Shown here: piece by piece, positions 22,650 to 37,600 of the stretch | How the letters are laid out: each line of letters starts with the position of its first letter | Numbering within the stretch: position 1 is the first letter of the stretch | Assembly (NCBI GenBank): GCA_031761405.1 | Contig: JASEVX010000003.1 | Location: forward strand, 16,030,139 to 16,094,138 | DNA length: 64,000 nt | From: Serripes groenlandicus | Lineage: Eukaryota; Mollusca; Bivalvia; Cardiida; Cardiidae | Reading direction: 5' to 3' | The notes under the pieces: model-generated | Told to the model about the DNA's origin: nothing | Database searches by the model: none | What the model saw: only the letters and a program-made list of their open reading frames with translations | Position numbers and translations under genes: made by a program

Positions 22650-23576
22650 GCTCACCAGAGCACTTTTATCTGTCGTCCGTCGTTTGTCGTCAACATTTGC
22701 TTTTTAACACTCTAGAGGAAACATTTTGCATCCAATCTTCATGAAAGTTTACCAGAACATATATCTCCATCAAATCTAGGCCAAGTTTGAAGCTGGGTCG
22801 TGTCGGGTCAAAAACTAGGTCACTAGGCCAAGTTTAAGGAAAATCTTGTTAACACTCTGAAACCCGCATTTTAAACTTGAGCATGTTGAAACTTCGTCAG
22901 AAAGTTTGTCTTAGTGATATCTAGGCCAAGTTCGAATATAGGTCATGTCGGGTCAAAAACTAGGTCACTAGGCCTAATTGAAGGAAAATCTTGTTAACAC
23001 TCTTGAAGCCACATTTTAAACTTGAGCATGTCGAACTTTATCAGAAAGTTTGTCCTGATGATATCTAGGTCAAGTTCGAATATGGGTCAAGTCCTGTCAA
23101 AAACAAGGTCACTAGGCCAAATTTAAGGAAAATCTTGTTAACACTCTGGAAGCCACATTTTTGGCTTGAGCATGTTGAAACTTTGTCAGAATGTTTGTCT
23201 TAGTGATATCTAGGCCACGTTCGAATATAGGACATGTCGAAAAACTAGGTCACTAGGCCAAATTGAAGGAAAATCTTGTTAACACTCTGAAAGCCGCATT
23301 TTTGGCTTGAGCATGTTGAAACTTTTTCAGAATATTTGTCTTGATGATATCTTGGGTAATTTCGAATATGGGTCAGGTCAGGTCAACCACTAGGTCACTA
23401 GGCCAAATTGTAGAACAATATAGTTAACACTATAGAGATCGCATTGTGACTTGAGCAGCTTGAAATTTTGTCAGAAAGTTTGTCTGGATGATATTGCCAT
23501 TGGCGCTGAAAGAGTTAAGTCTTAAATAGCCCATTCTCAGGTGAGCGATTCCAGGGCCTCATGGCTTCTTGTTTAT
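22650..23576 (-). mobile_element. CTCACC-bounded element with about 150-bp units
   Basis: It runs from AGCTCACCAGAGCAC to CAGGTGAGCGATTCCAGGGC and CATGGCTTCTTGTTT, the reverse of the CAAGAGG head seen elsewhere. Inside are five units with AAAACTAGGTCACTAGGCC and GGAAAATCTTGTTAACACTC. Confidence 0.75.
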
Positions 23577-24237
23577 GTAGATAATAAGTACATTTTACAC
23601 GCTATTTATTGTGTTCAAAATTTATTTTTAAATGATATACTATCGCAAACATGAATTCAAACATAGTTCTTATATTCACATACGCAAAGCAATAGTGCAA
23701 CTGTGAATAATATAATTCTTTTTCTGATCAGGTGAAATGATAACAACCTGAGGGTACATGTTTTCAAAATCTTGAACATCTGACAATTTACCGACTTTGT
23801 TTGATACATTCATAGAAAACATATATAAGCCCGGAGAAAGAAAGATTGATTGATTGTGGTTGAACGCCGTTTTGAACAATTGTTCTTACATATCAATCCT
23901 CAAAACCTCAAAACCATGATTTATAAACATTTAAATCAACACAAAGTACAAATATATTCTATAAACTTATTCTAATCCTTTTCTATGCACGAGCCTAGTG
24001 TTGTCATATAGTCCCATCATTAAATAATCGTCCACATGTTTCAGACAGAGCAACTTTTATTAACGTCTCTAGTTCAGTAAATTATGTTTTAAAGGTACAT
24101 GCATTTATTTGCTTAGCATGAATTAAAATGTATTCATTCACGAATTATCCCACGTATTTCATCGTCTATCGAACAAGTGACCATGAAAATCAAAGGGGTA
24201 CATGTTCATCGACACATTTCTAATAACTATTCAGTTA
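23577..24237. other. 3' flank of FN3 gene A
   Basis: No gene. A SINE tail remnant (GATTGATTGATTG) lies at about 23845-23880. Confidence 0.5.
24104..24109 (-). terminator. Possible poly(A) signal of FN3 gene A
   Basis: AATAAA on the minus strand, about 130 bp past the stop codon of the terminal exon. Confidence 0.4.
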
Positions 24238-25643
24238 CTAGTCCCATTTCGAGTTCGCTAGTTTTACGTTGCTCTTTTTCATCTTCATTCTATTCAGCCA
24301 ATTTGAGGCCATTTGTCTGAATCGACCGACACCAAACCCGTAGAATATCTGAACTTTTGTTTCTTTGGTAACCGATTTTGATTTGTCCGAATCATCTTCC
24401 ATCGTTGTTTGGTCGGGTACCGGTATATGTGTTTCTGTTATCTTTGTAAATGACTCTGATGTCTTCAACTTCGACAGATTGTTAACCTTTCTAGGTCTAC
24501 TCCATGCATTCGTGGCTATCGGACTTTTATTAATCTCTCCATCTTTTTCGATTATATCCAGACTGAGGAAGGGAAACTTCTTCCCTATTCTATCGGTTCC
24601 AAGTACGGGCTCAATATCAACCAGGACAGAGTCTTGTGTTATATTGACTTCCTGAATGGGCGTGACATTATTCGCTTTTCTAAGTTCATCCCGTTGTCGC
24701 TTTGATAGCCAAGCTGGTGCTGTGCACGTTACCTTGCCTTTGGACTTATTGTTTTTAATCAGAGAAGCATGCTTTACATTAACGATAAGAGATGGATCTT
24801 TGTTTTTTAAAGTATCCCCATGTCCGTTTGAATTCGAGCTTTCTTTCAAGTCGGTATGATCAATGTTATCAAACATTTCTATTCGGTTTTCCGTTGGTAC
24901 TGGTTGTAAATGTGTCGGGAAGGTTTCAGTTTCATTCCCATTGCCCTGAGTACGATTATACTGTCCAGCTGACTGAACTGTTGTACCAGTTAGCTGTGCT
25001 TTCTTTTCAGCCATTGACTTACTTATAAACACACTATTATGTACTGGTTTAGATGATTCAGTTATATCAGGTGACCAAACACTATCGAACACATTTTCAT
25101 TAGTATCGACCAGTATGCTGGACACAGACGCGGTTCGTTCTATCAGACCATCTTCATCCCAATCAGATAGGGGCTGTGCGTTATTGTGTATTATAACCGA
25201 TGTCTTTGTTGACTGTTTATTGACTTGCTCGTGACTGTCAGCCAAGGATGTTTCATTATTCCATTTATGTTTATCATGCTCTCCGCCTACAGTTGTTTTA
25301 ATGTCGTTGTCATTAATGACATTTGGCTCGTCACTGTAAGCTACAGAATCAGGGTTCCAATCTTCATAAATATCGGGCGTTTCTACTTGAGTATCGTGAC
25401 TTGTATGGGATGTATTTGTGCCAGCCGTAGTTAATGCCAGTGTATGAAGGGGAACTCCATTTGATAGTATAACAGGCTTGTGTGTTCTCGATAATGTTTT
25501 TAATTTTATATCTCTCTGTACAACATTTGCTTTGCCTTTGCATTTCTTGCGCGTGTCTCCTTGTTCGTCTAGGTCGCTGCTGTAGTCACTGTCAGATAAC
25601 TCTCCATGAACGTGGTCCATGTCGCTGTTTCTGGTTGAATACC
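24238..25643 (-). CDS. Gene A, terminal cytoplasmic exon
   Basis: A 1406-bp exon after acceptor CTCCATTTCAG, open for 467 codons to TAG. It is hydrophilic and probably disordered, with no catalytic motif I recognise. Notable short segments are SDSDYSSDLDE near the start, TPDIYEDWNPDS, LSDWDEDG, APAWLSKRQRDELRKAN and NAWSRPRKVNN. The C-terminus is basic (WLNRMKMKKSNVKL). Acidic Ser clusters suit CK2-type phosphorylation. It may bind adaptors; none can be named from sequence. Confidence 0.82.
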
Positions 25644-28600
25644 CTGAAATGGAGAAACTGCTTATCTGTCGGTGCGAGCGATATTCCAGGTAAAACCAAC
25701 CTTAACCCTTTCCCACATACGACAATTCCGCAGCAGACGACTTTGAACATATTTTGTCAAAAAATGGAAAATCTCTATAATTGAATGGATAACCTATGAC
25801 CAAAAGAGGAAAACATTGTGACAAAAGGAGAAATTGCTCGTTTTGAGCAATTTCTTCTTTTGTCACTATGTTTTCAAAAAGCCGTTTGCTGCAGAAAGCG
25901 TCTATACGAGGGAAAGGGTTAACGTAATTAATACACGTGTGGAAAAAGACCTGCCGTCGCATTCATATACTAAGGATCCAAATGGATACTTTCTTACTGA
26001 TGTTTCTCGAAATCCTCTGTGACTTATTTTGGAACAGTCAATAGCCATGTAAGACTGCATGGATGCGCTTGCTTGTTACATGCATGCACTGTTTATGTAT
26101 GTACTGTAACTCTTTCCCACATACAGACGCTTTCTTACGACTCTGCAGCAGACGACTTTTGAAATTGTTTGGCAAAAGGAGAAATTGGTCATAAGATCAA
26201 TTGCCCTTTTTTGCCACAAAGTTTTCAACTCTTTAATTATTAAGCTCTCATTTATGGAGAATTTTCACGTTTTCTGACAATATATTTTCGAAGTCGTTTT
26301 TTGCAGATTTGTTGTATACGGAAACGGGTTAATGTTAAATTGAATATTCAATATGTACCATCGGTTGAATCCTCTGTTCGGTCACCTATTTCAAAATCAC
26401 TGGGCTTCACGGATTTTCCGCCTTCTCTCTGTTCATTGTCCGATAGTTCCTCTTCGAAGACGTCCTCAGTATCTGTTTCATTAGTGCTACTTTCGTCGTC
26501 ATCATGACTTGTATGTGATAACCTGCTATCTCTACTGCTTCCACGGGAGGGTCCTCCACTGTAACAAGATAATTGAGCCGTTCCACGAGAACACCAACAT
26601 TATGGACCATGCCTAATGTATCGACCTAGATCAGTCCGCGCAGGCTTATCCGGTCCGACATATTCCGTCTCAGGGGGATACAGGTATAGAGTAATTATTC
26701 ATGAAACAGAAAGTCCAAAGGAGGCGAAAAGTGTCTGTCCGGATTAGCCTGCGCGGCATGCTTAGACTGATCTGCGTCGATACTTTACGCAGAGTCCATA
26801 ATGATGGTTTTCTCGTTGGACGGCTCATATAATTCAGGACTGTAGGTAAGGGGCGTTTAGCATGTTCTAATATCTTTATTTGAACTTCAAAACCTATTTT
26901 ATAGGTACCCACAACGTAGGGTTTGGTTGCGTAATAAGGGAGATATTGTGGGGAATAGACCAGTTTACTCCTCATTATCTAGGTTAAAGGGAAGAAACTC
27001 GTGTCTGAATTTCAGATGAATTATTAGACTTAACTTTCGTTTTCTGGGCAATTATCAAATTCATATCAATGTAAGATACTTAAAAGTATTAACAAATGCT
27101 GATCATCTGAAAGTTTTCGTTTGTGTTCTTTGTACAGACTAGTTAGATCAGCTGGGGTATCCATGACTGAATTGTCCGATCACGCGGTATTAGTCATTAT
27201 CGTCTTCTAAGTTCTAACGAATAAGAATCGAGTGCAGGAGGTCGCGGGTTCGATCCCCGGTCGCCTCGGGTCATACCAACGACTTTAAAAATCATAGTAA
27301 TGGCTGCCCTCCTTGGTGCTCAGGGTTCCGGGTTAGCATTACGACTGACTGGCTGGTGTCGGGATAAATTGACCGGTAATACCGGTAACTTACCCAGGAA
27401 TCGCCGTGATATAATTGATTGTTTTTAAAGCGGCGTAAAGCACAAAGCAATCGACCAATCTTACGAATAAAGTGACAAAAGCTACACCATCGAACTCCTT
27501 AACCAATATCAGGGACCATAAACATGTATTTTCGCGGAGAAATCGGATTTTTTTATCATTTTTATTTATTTTTAACACTGCATTAAATAGGCTTCTCTAC
27601 TGCAGAGACGCTTAATAGTTTCAAATCCATGTAAACGCCCAGTCATACGAGTTTAAGCAGTGTCCGCTTACAAGATGTTTATTCCTGGAACTAAGGAATG
27701 ACAAAATGAGATTTATAGTGCAACCTCTTATACAGGCACCTCTTTAAAACAAAAACCCTTTCAGAGAAACACTTTAATTGTCCCCACATCTGATGAAAAT
27801 ATGTGTAACACCTGGACACATTCATTTACAGTAGAACATGTGCTGACGAACACCTTGGTTTCGCAAATACCTGGCTATAGCAACAACACTTTTAATTTCC
27901 AAATGTCTCATTTTATGCATAAATGACATTGCAAGTAAAGACCACCTGTGAACAAAGACCAGATTTGTGTATTCCCATGGGTGATTTCGACACATAGTTA
28001 CCACTGTATACATTCAGTATTGTGGGGATTATACCGAGGGCTTGGCGTGAAACGGTTGTAACTAAAATTGGTATTTCTTTTACGATGTTAATCACTTCGC
28101 CATAAAGTCTTTATAAGCGTTAAATCATTTTTCTTGGTAAACAATGGAAATTTAGGTGCCATTGCTCGTTCTGAGCAATGGCACCTAAATTTGCATTGTT
28201 TACAAAGGGGTCAAAATTGCCCCTAAACCAGGGTTTTTAAAATAGGTTTTTAGTTACAACCGTTTCACGCCAAGCCCTCGATACATTACTGGAAAATTAG
28301 TAATGGCTCACCATAGTGGTCTCCTTCAGAGGTGGTGGGGTCTTTCCAAATACTTTTAACAACGGTAGTAATGGCGTCCCTTCTTGGCTACCCAGATTGT
28401 GGGTTAGCATAACGACCGACTGTCTGGTGTCTGGATAAATGGACCAGTAGTACTGGTAACTTACCAAGGTTAGCATAACGACCGACTGTCTGGTGTCTGG
28501 ATACATGGACCAGTAGTACTGGTAACTTACCAAGGTTAGCATAACGACCGACTGTCTGGTGTCTGGATACATGGACCAGTAGTACTGGTAACTTACCCCG

Positions 28601-31600
28601 GACACTGATATAACTGAAACACTGTTGAAATCGGCGTAAAGCACCAAACAACCAACTAACCTTCGGAGGTGTCAAAATAGGTTTCTGTCAAGGAACATAC
28701 TATTAGTAGTTCCACGAGAAAACCAACATTATGGTCTCTACGTAATGTATCGACCCAGATCAGCCTGTGCAATCTGCGCAGGCTTGATCCGGGCCGACAC
28801 ATTCCGTCCCAGGGGGATAGAGGTATAGAATAATGATACTTTAAACAGAAAATCCACAGGAGGCGAAAAGTGTCTGCACGGATTAGCCTGCGGGGCATGC
28901 TTAGGCTGAAACGGGTCAATACACTGTTGTTTTTCTCGTAATTCGGATCATATTTAAACATCTAGGGAGCGATAGCTCTCTAGAACAACTGCCTGTCCTT
29001 ACATATGTCAGATGTTGCTCAATAGAGGTTGCATTGTATTGCCCCACTAAAAATAATTGGGAAAAAGCTCGATTGAATGGAAAAAGAAACTACGTACACC
29101 ATGTTAATCTCGACTCCAGGTCCCGCCTTTTGACAGCATGATTGACATCCCATTATGGTAAACAGTAATAGACACAGGAGCAACAGACCGGCAATGGTGC
29201 CAGTATAGACAGTACACGGCATCTCGTCCCAGGAGAACTCGATCATTCCCGGGACCGCCTCGTAACAATAGTATCGGGTCACGTTCTCTGTTTTTGAAAT
29301 AAACACACATTTAATTTGTTGCGGTTTAGTTTAAACTTATTAGTTTTACATCGATTGCTTCCCGGAAACGCAACCATTATGGAAACATTCCAAAGGCAGA
29401 ATCCGCTCATCACGCGATTCGAACCCGGAACCTTTGGTACGAGAGGTCGACGCTCTACCACTGTACCACTGCGATTAAATATCGCAATATGTCAGTCATA
29501 ACATGGCGATTATCCTGACGTTCGCACAATTATATTCCACACAGCACTCTTACCCAGCAAATTGTCCTCTTACTTAATAAGACACTTATTGATTGATTCA
29601 CGCAGAGTCCTCAATGTTGGTTTTCTCGCGGGACGGCTCATATCAACATGCTTATTTTTAACACTTTGAACTCCGAATTTCCTAAATTATACTTCCAAAT
29701 CGGGCGAATCTGTTTCTCCATAAACATGTTATACGTACTTTGGAACATTTCGATAACTTACAGGAAAACAATGCTGATTTCAGGTGAGACTGCTCGTTAC
29801 GAGCTGACTCACCTGAATCTGCATTGTTTGCAAAATTCTCAATATTGTCATTTGCACTGAAAGAGTTAAGGATCTTTATCAGGAAATAATTTCTTTCCGA
29901 TTCAAATGATCGATTACAGGTCGTTATTCTTTACCATTCAAATATACGTTTTTAGTATAATGCTTTATCTTAACGAATGAATGTTATTCCGACTTTATAA
30001 AATTGGCCTGGAACATTTTCCATTGTATAGTCTAGTCCCACTCTAACAATATTATGATAAGTGTTTCGAATCTGCAAGAATAAACTTTAACCCTTTCCCA
30101 TATATAGACGTATGTGGGCGTTATTGCAGAAGGCGATGTTTGAAAACATTGTGACAAAAGCAGGAATTGTTCATTATGAGCAATCTTTTCTTGTTGCAAC
30201 AATGCTTTAATTTTTTTTTTTCATTTATAGAGATTTCTTTTCCCCCTAGATGTTTTTAAAATTCCTTTGCTGCAGATTTAAGACGTTCGTCCTAGTTTGA
30301 ACTTACACGGATCGTACGCGTTAAAAGGCATATTTGCCTGCATCAAGAGGCTCAACGGTATTAAAATGATAATAGAAGCTGAACCATGGGTATATATTCA
30401 GATTGTCTAAACACACAGTACTCGGTGTGCTAGTTGAAAGCTGTTCTTTGATTGGTGGATTCGGCTAGCGCTCGCCCAAGTACACGGTGTTTTATTGTTA
30501 TCTGAATACAATTCGGCCAGCGCTCGCCCAAGTACACGGTGTTTTATTGTTATCTGAATACGCATCAGAGATCATCTCCTTGTTACATACCTACTTCTTT
30601 GGTGACCGCACCTACAATAACAAGGAAAATGATTGTGTATTGAATATAATGGATATCAAGTACCATTAACTACGATTTTGTGACAGAATAGAAAACATAG
30701 ATAAAGGAGAAATGTAGCCAGGGTCTTTGTAAACGAACCTTAGGGAACCTTAGGGAATCTGCCGTGGCCGAATGGTTAGCGTCAGGGATTTTTAGCAGGG
30801 TGTACCAGGTTCGATTCCCAATCGAAGCGGTCACGGTTGAGTGCCCTTGGACAAGGCACATTTCCTAGCCTAGTACTGGTTTGTTTACACAAGGATCATG
30901 AATAATTGAACAATTTCGCAATATAACTGAAATAGTGTTCAAATAGGCGTGAAACATAAAACAAGAGCACCATGATGGTCCTATATCGCTCACCTGACTT
31001 AATTAATCAAACTTAACAAGTTTTTATTGTTCTTTTTCTATACATATATACGGAAAACAAGCAACACCCCTGGTAGTCATGTTTATCATCCTATCAAAAT
31101 AATTTGAAGTCTTAGTAGAGGGGCACCAAAGAACATTCATGGCAAATGGACAAACATATTTTTAAAGTGTTTACCTTAACAAGTCTATGTAAAACAAGTG
31201 ATCCTCAGGGTGGAGCCATGTTTGACACAAAGGCTATAATAATTTGACCAATCTTGGTAGAAGACCACTAGATGAAGTTAGATTTCAAATATTATAATTT
31301 TAGACAAGATTTTTAAAGTTTTTCCCTATACGAGTATATGTAAAACAAGTGACCCGGGTGGGGCCTACTTTTTGGCATGAAGATTTTTAAAGTTTTTCCC
31401 CTAAATGTATCTATGTAAAACAAGGGACCCCCGGGATGGGGGTCATTTTTGACCCCATGGCTATAATTTGAACAATCTTGGTAGAGGTCCACTAGATGAT
31501 GCTACATACCAAATATCAAAGGCCTGGGCCCTCTTCTTTTAGACAAGAAGATGTTTAAAAACAAGTGACCTCCGGGGAGGGGTCATTTTTGACCCCAGGG

Positions 31601-34600
31601 CTATAATTTGAACAATGTTGGTAGAGGTCCACTAGATGATGCTACATACCAAATATCAAAGGCCATGGACCTCTACTTTTAGACTAGAAGATTTTTTAAG
31701 TTTTGTCTCTATATGAGTCTATGCAAAACAATAGACCCCAGGGCTATAATTTGAACAATATTGGTAGAGGTCCACTAGATGATGCAACATACCAAATATC
31801 AAAGGCCAGGGACCTCTACTTTTAGACTAGAAGATTTTTTAAGTTTTGTCTCTATATGAGTCTATGCAAAACAATAGACCCCAGGGGAGGGGTCATTTTG
31901 AACAATCTATGTAGAGGTCCACTAGATGATGCTGCATACCAAATATCAAAGGCCTGGGCCTTCTAGCTTTAGACAAGAAGTTTTCCCCCTATCTATGTCA
32001 AACAAGTGATCCCCGGGGAGGGGTCATTTTTAACCTCAGGGCTATAATTTGAACAATCTTGGTAGAGGTCCACTAGATGATGCTACATACCAAATATCAA
32101 AGGCCTGGGCCCCTATACTTTTAGACAAGAAGATTTTTTAGGTTTTTCCCCTATATGAGTCAATGTAAAACAAGTGACCCCCGGGATGGGGTCATTTTTT
32201 ACCCCAGGGCTATAATGAATAATCTTGGTAGAGGTCCACTAGATGATGCTACATACCAAATATCATAGGCCTGGGCCTTCTACTTTTAGACAAGAAGTTT
32301 TTTCCGTATATGAGTCTATGAAAAACAAGTGACCCCCGGAGAAGGGTCATTTTTGACCCCAGGGCTATAATTTGAACAAGCTTGGTAGAGTTCCACTAGA
32401 TGATGCTACATACCAAATAACTTTTAGACAAGAATACTTTTTAAGTTTTTCCCCTATATGAGTCTAGTTAAAACAAGTGACCCCCGGGGAGGGGTAAAGT
32501 TTGACCCAAGGGCTATAATTTGATCAATCTACGTAGATGTCCACTAGATGATGCTACATACCAAATATCAAAGGCCTGGGCCTTCTACTTTGAGACAAGA
32601 AGATTTTTAAAGTGTTTCCCTTATCTATGTCAAACAAGTGACCCACGGGGAGGGGTTATTTTTGACCTCAGGGCTATAATTTGAACAATCTTGGTAGAAG
32701 TTTACTAGATGATGCAACATACCAAATATCGAAGGCATGGGGCCTCCACTTTTAGACAAGAAGACTTTTTAAGTTTTTTCCCTATATGAGTCTATGAAAA
32801 ACAAGTGACCCCTGGAGAGGGTCATTTTTGACCCCAGGACTATAATTTGAACAATGTTGGTAGAGGTCTACTAGATGATGTTTCATACTAAATATCAAAG
32901 GCCTGGGGCCTCTACTTTTAGACAAGAAGATTTTGTAATCTTTTTCTCTATATGTGTCTTTGTAAAACAATAGACCCCAGGGGAGGGGCCATTTTGACCC
33001 CAGGGCTATAATTTGAACACTCTTGGTAAAGGTTCACTAGATCATGCTACATACCCAATATCAAAGGCCTGGGCCCTCTACTTTTAGACAATAAGATTTT
33101 TAAAGTTTTTCCCCTATGTCTATGTCTATGTAAAACAAGTGACCCCCGGGGAGGGATAATTTTTGACCCCAGGGCTATAATTCGATCAATCTTGGTAGAG
33201 GTTCACTAGATAATGCTACATACCAAATATTAAAGGCATGGGCCTTCTACCTTTAGACAAGAAGTTTTTCCTCTATATGAGTCTATGTTAAACAAGTGAC
33301 CCCCGATATCTCAGTCGGTAGGGACACGGGCTGTCAATCCAGGGGTTGTGAGTTCGAACCCCAGCTCGGCCAACATTCTTTCCGACGTTTGACAAAAGTC
33401 ACTGTGACACGCTTCATTCGTCTTTCACCAATGAGCTATGTGTAACAGCAGTCAGTTGCTTGGAAATAAGTATGTTGTGGGGAGAAATGGTGTGAGAAAG
33501 CCAGGAAACATATGAGTAGATGAACTGGCCTCAGTGATATGACTGAAACATGTCGACAACGGCGTTAAACCCAAATAAATCAATCAATTCTTACCAAGTG
33601 TCGTTTCTACGTCAGAAGCGTACACCGTCCCGTAATTAACACTTGTGAATCCACAGAGGAGGAATATATACCTCGTGTCACTAGCCAGACTTGTGGCCGA
33701 AAACGTATATACTGTATCAGATACATTGGCGGAATATATCTCGGACACGCTCTCCCCCAACCACTGTAAACGGTAACCTGGTGCATATAGGAATATAATT
33801 TAATTGGAGATTTACAACATATGTGCAGTCATACGTCAATGGAAGACTGTTGTTACAATATAGACTATTATTATAGAATATTACGTCAAAAACACGCAAA
33901 TACATAGTTAATCGTAAACAAAAAGACATGGAGATCAGATGAAAACAATTTATGTCTATCGATTTTTACAGATTGCAATATACATGTACATCCTAATGTC
34001 AAAATATAAGGCTGATCGTCAAACTCATCAAATATGTATATAACGTGAATGTACATGCATGTGAAAGTGAAAATACTCTCTCTCAGTGCAATATGATTTC
34101 TTGCAATATCATTGCGTGTAATATCAACAGTTATTGCACATATTTTTCACATGGAAATCAATATGAATGGGCATACTAAACGTATACACTGTATTGGAAC
34201 CATTGGCAGATACATCTTAGACACGTTATTCCACAGTCGCTGAAAATGGTTATATATGAGGTATACGTTTTAAATTGTTGATAATTTGTTTAAAGCCATT
34301 TTTAAAAGAATAACATACGAAGAAGAAAGACGAATGGCCGTATACTTAAACATTTTATTAAATGCCTGCACTTTTTTCAAATGCAGATTGTCAAGCGCAA
34401 ATTAAACACCAAATATGGTAGCGGAACGTCACTGAAATATGAGGTGACGTCTTTGAAATAATTATGATTTCAAAATGCGGTAGCGTTTACTCTTGCAATG
34501 CCAATGGAAATATTGATGTTGTTTTCTTTTGCAAACAAAACAGATTCAGGTGAGACAGCTCGTGACGAGCTGTCTCACCTGAAATCAGCATTGTTTGCCT

Positions 34601-37600
34601 TTTAGTTATTAAAATATATAAAACTCTTATAACATGAAAGATTGATTCTCCCGGTTTTGATCATGGAAGAGAGTCAACCTTTTGGAAATTCGGCGCTAAA
34701 ATAATAAATCTATTGAATATTCACTTAGAGCACATATTCTCTGGATACAGACGCCTCGTTGTTCCCGCTTGGGATATGTGGCCGAAACAATAAACGCGTG
34801 GATAGTTTATGAACTTTAATTAGCGACGCGGGGGTCTTAAGTTGATCACATCTGATTTCGATAATTATACCTTACCAGTCAGGATGCCATTCCAGTATGC
34901 TTGTTCCAGGGCGTCCCACACACACGTGATCTCATACTCGCTGATCGCCGTACAATTGAAATTCAAGGGCGCGCCGTTTGGAGCTAAAACATAAATACAG
35001 CAGTTAGGTTAGACGTTTGTATGGTTTATCCAAACAACGTGATGAAACTACTAAATGACATGTTGAGTGTTCTATCGCATGTATCGTATATGTCCATATA
35101 TACCAATGTAAATGTTTACCTTGTTGACCTTGTTAGAGAACATTAATTAGGCAGTCGTCTCTCTTTGGTTCATTTCTTCTGTGTTTCTTTCATTTTATGA
35201 AACTACAATTATTTGGTGCTTTACGCCGCTCTCAACAATGTCTCAGTTATATCACGGCGTTTCCTGGGTAAGTTACCAGTACTACTAGTCCATTTATCCT
35301 GACACCAGCCAGCCAGTCGTAATGCTAACCCCGCAAGCCTGAGCGTCAAGGAGGGCAGCCATTACTACCATTGTTAAGGTCTTTGGTATGATCGAAACCG
35401 CGACCTCCCGCACAAGAGTCAGATGCACTTCCTCTACACCACCGATGCGGTATTGTGTGTTTCAATGAGCCCGCTTCCGGTTATACCAGGGGCTTCCGGA
35501 CCATACAGGGGCGTAGCTTGGCAATAATCAATGTGTAGGCCGTCTCGTGAGAAAATCAACATTGTGGACTCTGCGTAAAGTATCGACCCGGATCAGCCTA
35601 AGCATGCCACACAGGCGTACCCGGATACACATTTTTCGCCTCCTGTGGATTTTCTGTTTCAGGAATCACTGTTCTATCTATCACCCCCTTAGACGGAATA
35701 TGTCAGCCGGGTCAGTCTGCGCGGACAGCGCAGGCTGATTTGGTCGATACATTACGCAGATGTGTATCGCCGCAGCTGCATTTTGGGGCATTTTTAGAAA
35801 AAACAGTCATCTTACCAAATGCATAACTAAATTTGAATTACATTGAAATAATGATAGAGAAGGCCATGGTCATACAGTGTTCATTGAGTTTTGGTCTTGA
35901 GGCTGCATTAGCTCAAATATTGAAACACATTTGCGTTCGTTGATGTGCCTAGCTCGGGGAGAAGGCACAATGTGATCAGCCTGTACTTTAAGATATACAC
36001 TGTTCAAATATGGCTTACATACGTTTATAAGAAGTCATCTTGTCAAGATACGTCTGAGCAGATGTACAGTGCGATCTGAACCTTTATTATACAGGAATGT
36101 CAACTTTTACCTTTTCTTAAGGACGGACTCAAACAAGTGAATAGTACGCCTAACTGGAGCAAAACCGTTTATAATTGAATGTAGTCAGCCTTGGTGTAGT
36201 AATGGTAGAGCGTCCGATACCCGGCCGGATCAAACCAAAATGGTAGTACTGATTTTCTCTCCTGCTTGGGTTAGCAATACGACTTACAATAAATGGCCCT
36301 GTAGTACGGGTAACGTACCCAGAAAACGCAGTGATATAACTGAACAGTTCTTGAAACCGGGTTTGACCACAAAATAAACACATTACTATGGAGTATATTA
36401 ATGTATACCGTCCTCCGATGTTATACACGTAACTGACACATCTGTATAGTTCGAGCCTCCGATATAGGAATGGATTGTCATGTTGTACTGCGCATAGTTT
36501 CCCAGACCACTGTATGTGTAACTCACGTATGTGTAAGAACTCAGGTCAATGTTCTGAAAGGTAATACGATTTATAAATAAAGAAATTTGTTTCCGTTTAT
36601 GGTGTACTATCGTGCTTTGTCATCAACTGAGAACAAGTTCATTCATCCACAAGGATTAAAACTTGCTAACACATATTTATAATTTGACGCTTTCCGATGA
36701 TGGCAAGACACGACATCACACCAAAGGGTACACGTATGCCATCCGTTTTATGACAGCTGAATTATACTTTATTCAAAATGGGGTTGAAAAGAAGGTTTAA
36801 TATAGACATGAGCCAAAGCAATGTGTAGTGGTTTAAATATGACACGATAGTAATACGTCGCTGGTTCGAGCTGAGGTCTGAACTCGTAACAATGTCTAAA
36901 CAAATTGATATCAATGACTGTGGTCGTTTGTGCCTTTAACACACCCGAAAGAAATGAGGTCTTTTCATGTTAGACTTGCAAAAGCGATAAGAGCCGTTCC
37001 GCGACAAAACCAGCATTATGGACTCTGCGTAATGTATCGACCAATATCAGTCCGCGCAGGCTAATCCGGGCCTAAACATTCCGTCTCATGCGGGTAGAGG
37101 TATAGAGTAATTATTCCTGAAACAGAAAGTCCCCAGTAGGCAAAAAGTGTCTGTACGGGTTAGCCTGCGCCGCATGCTTAGGCTGATCCGAGTCCACAAT
37201 GTTGGTTTTCTCGTGGGACGGCTAATATATCCCTTATCGTTATGTTTGAAATGTGTGCATGCATTTCGACGGACTTGTATAATACATCGTTCCGAGAACT
37301 ACAAATATTACTCACCACGTGGACATTTTGATAGGAAAATATGACGTGATGTAATTATAGAGACCAATTGCTCTGATTGAGCACACGCTTTTATGTTTCT
37401 ATAGGCCCAGAACATAAAATAGTAGAACACATTTACTAATATTTTATGTAAGGCGCTTTCTGCACTAAATGTCTTCTAGTCAGATAATGGGAAACACACT
37501 ATGAATGGTGTCGGGTGATTTATTGACCCTCCGGATTTGCATAACTTTAGAGTATAATTAGAGAGGCTACAATGTTAGTTGTTTTGTCAAATGATGTATT

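Noticed and set aside
26407..26558. Alternative frame EDPPVEAVEIAGYHIQV as an FN3 exon of gene A
   Set aside because: It hits a TGA before the donor and does not match the phase of the terminal exon.
29400..29480. Functional tRNA gene on the minus strand
   Set aside because: A and B boxes are present but acceptor and anticodon stems do not pair properly; SINE head.
33303..33372. Functional tRNA gene
   Set aside because: The cloverleaf is partial and it is followed by a SINE body and tail.
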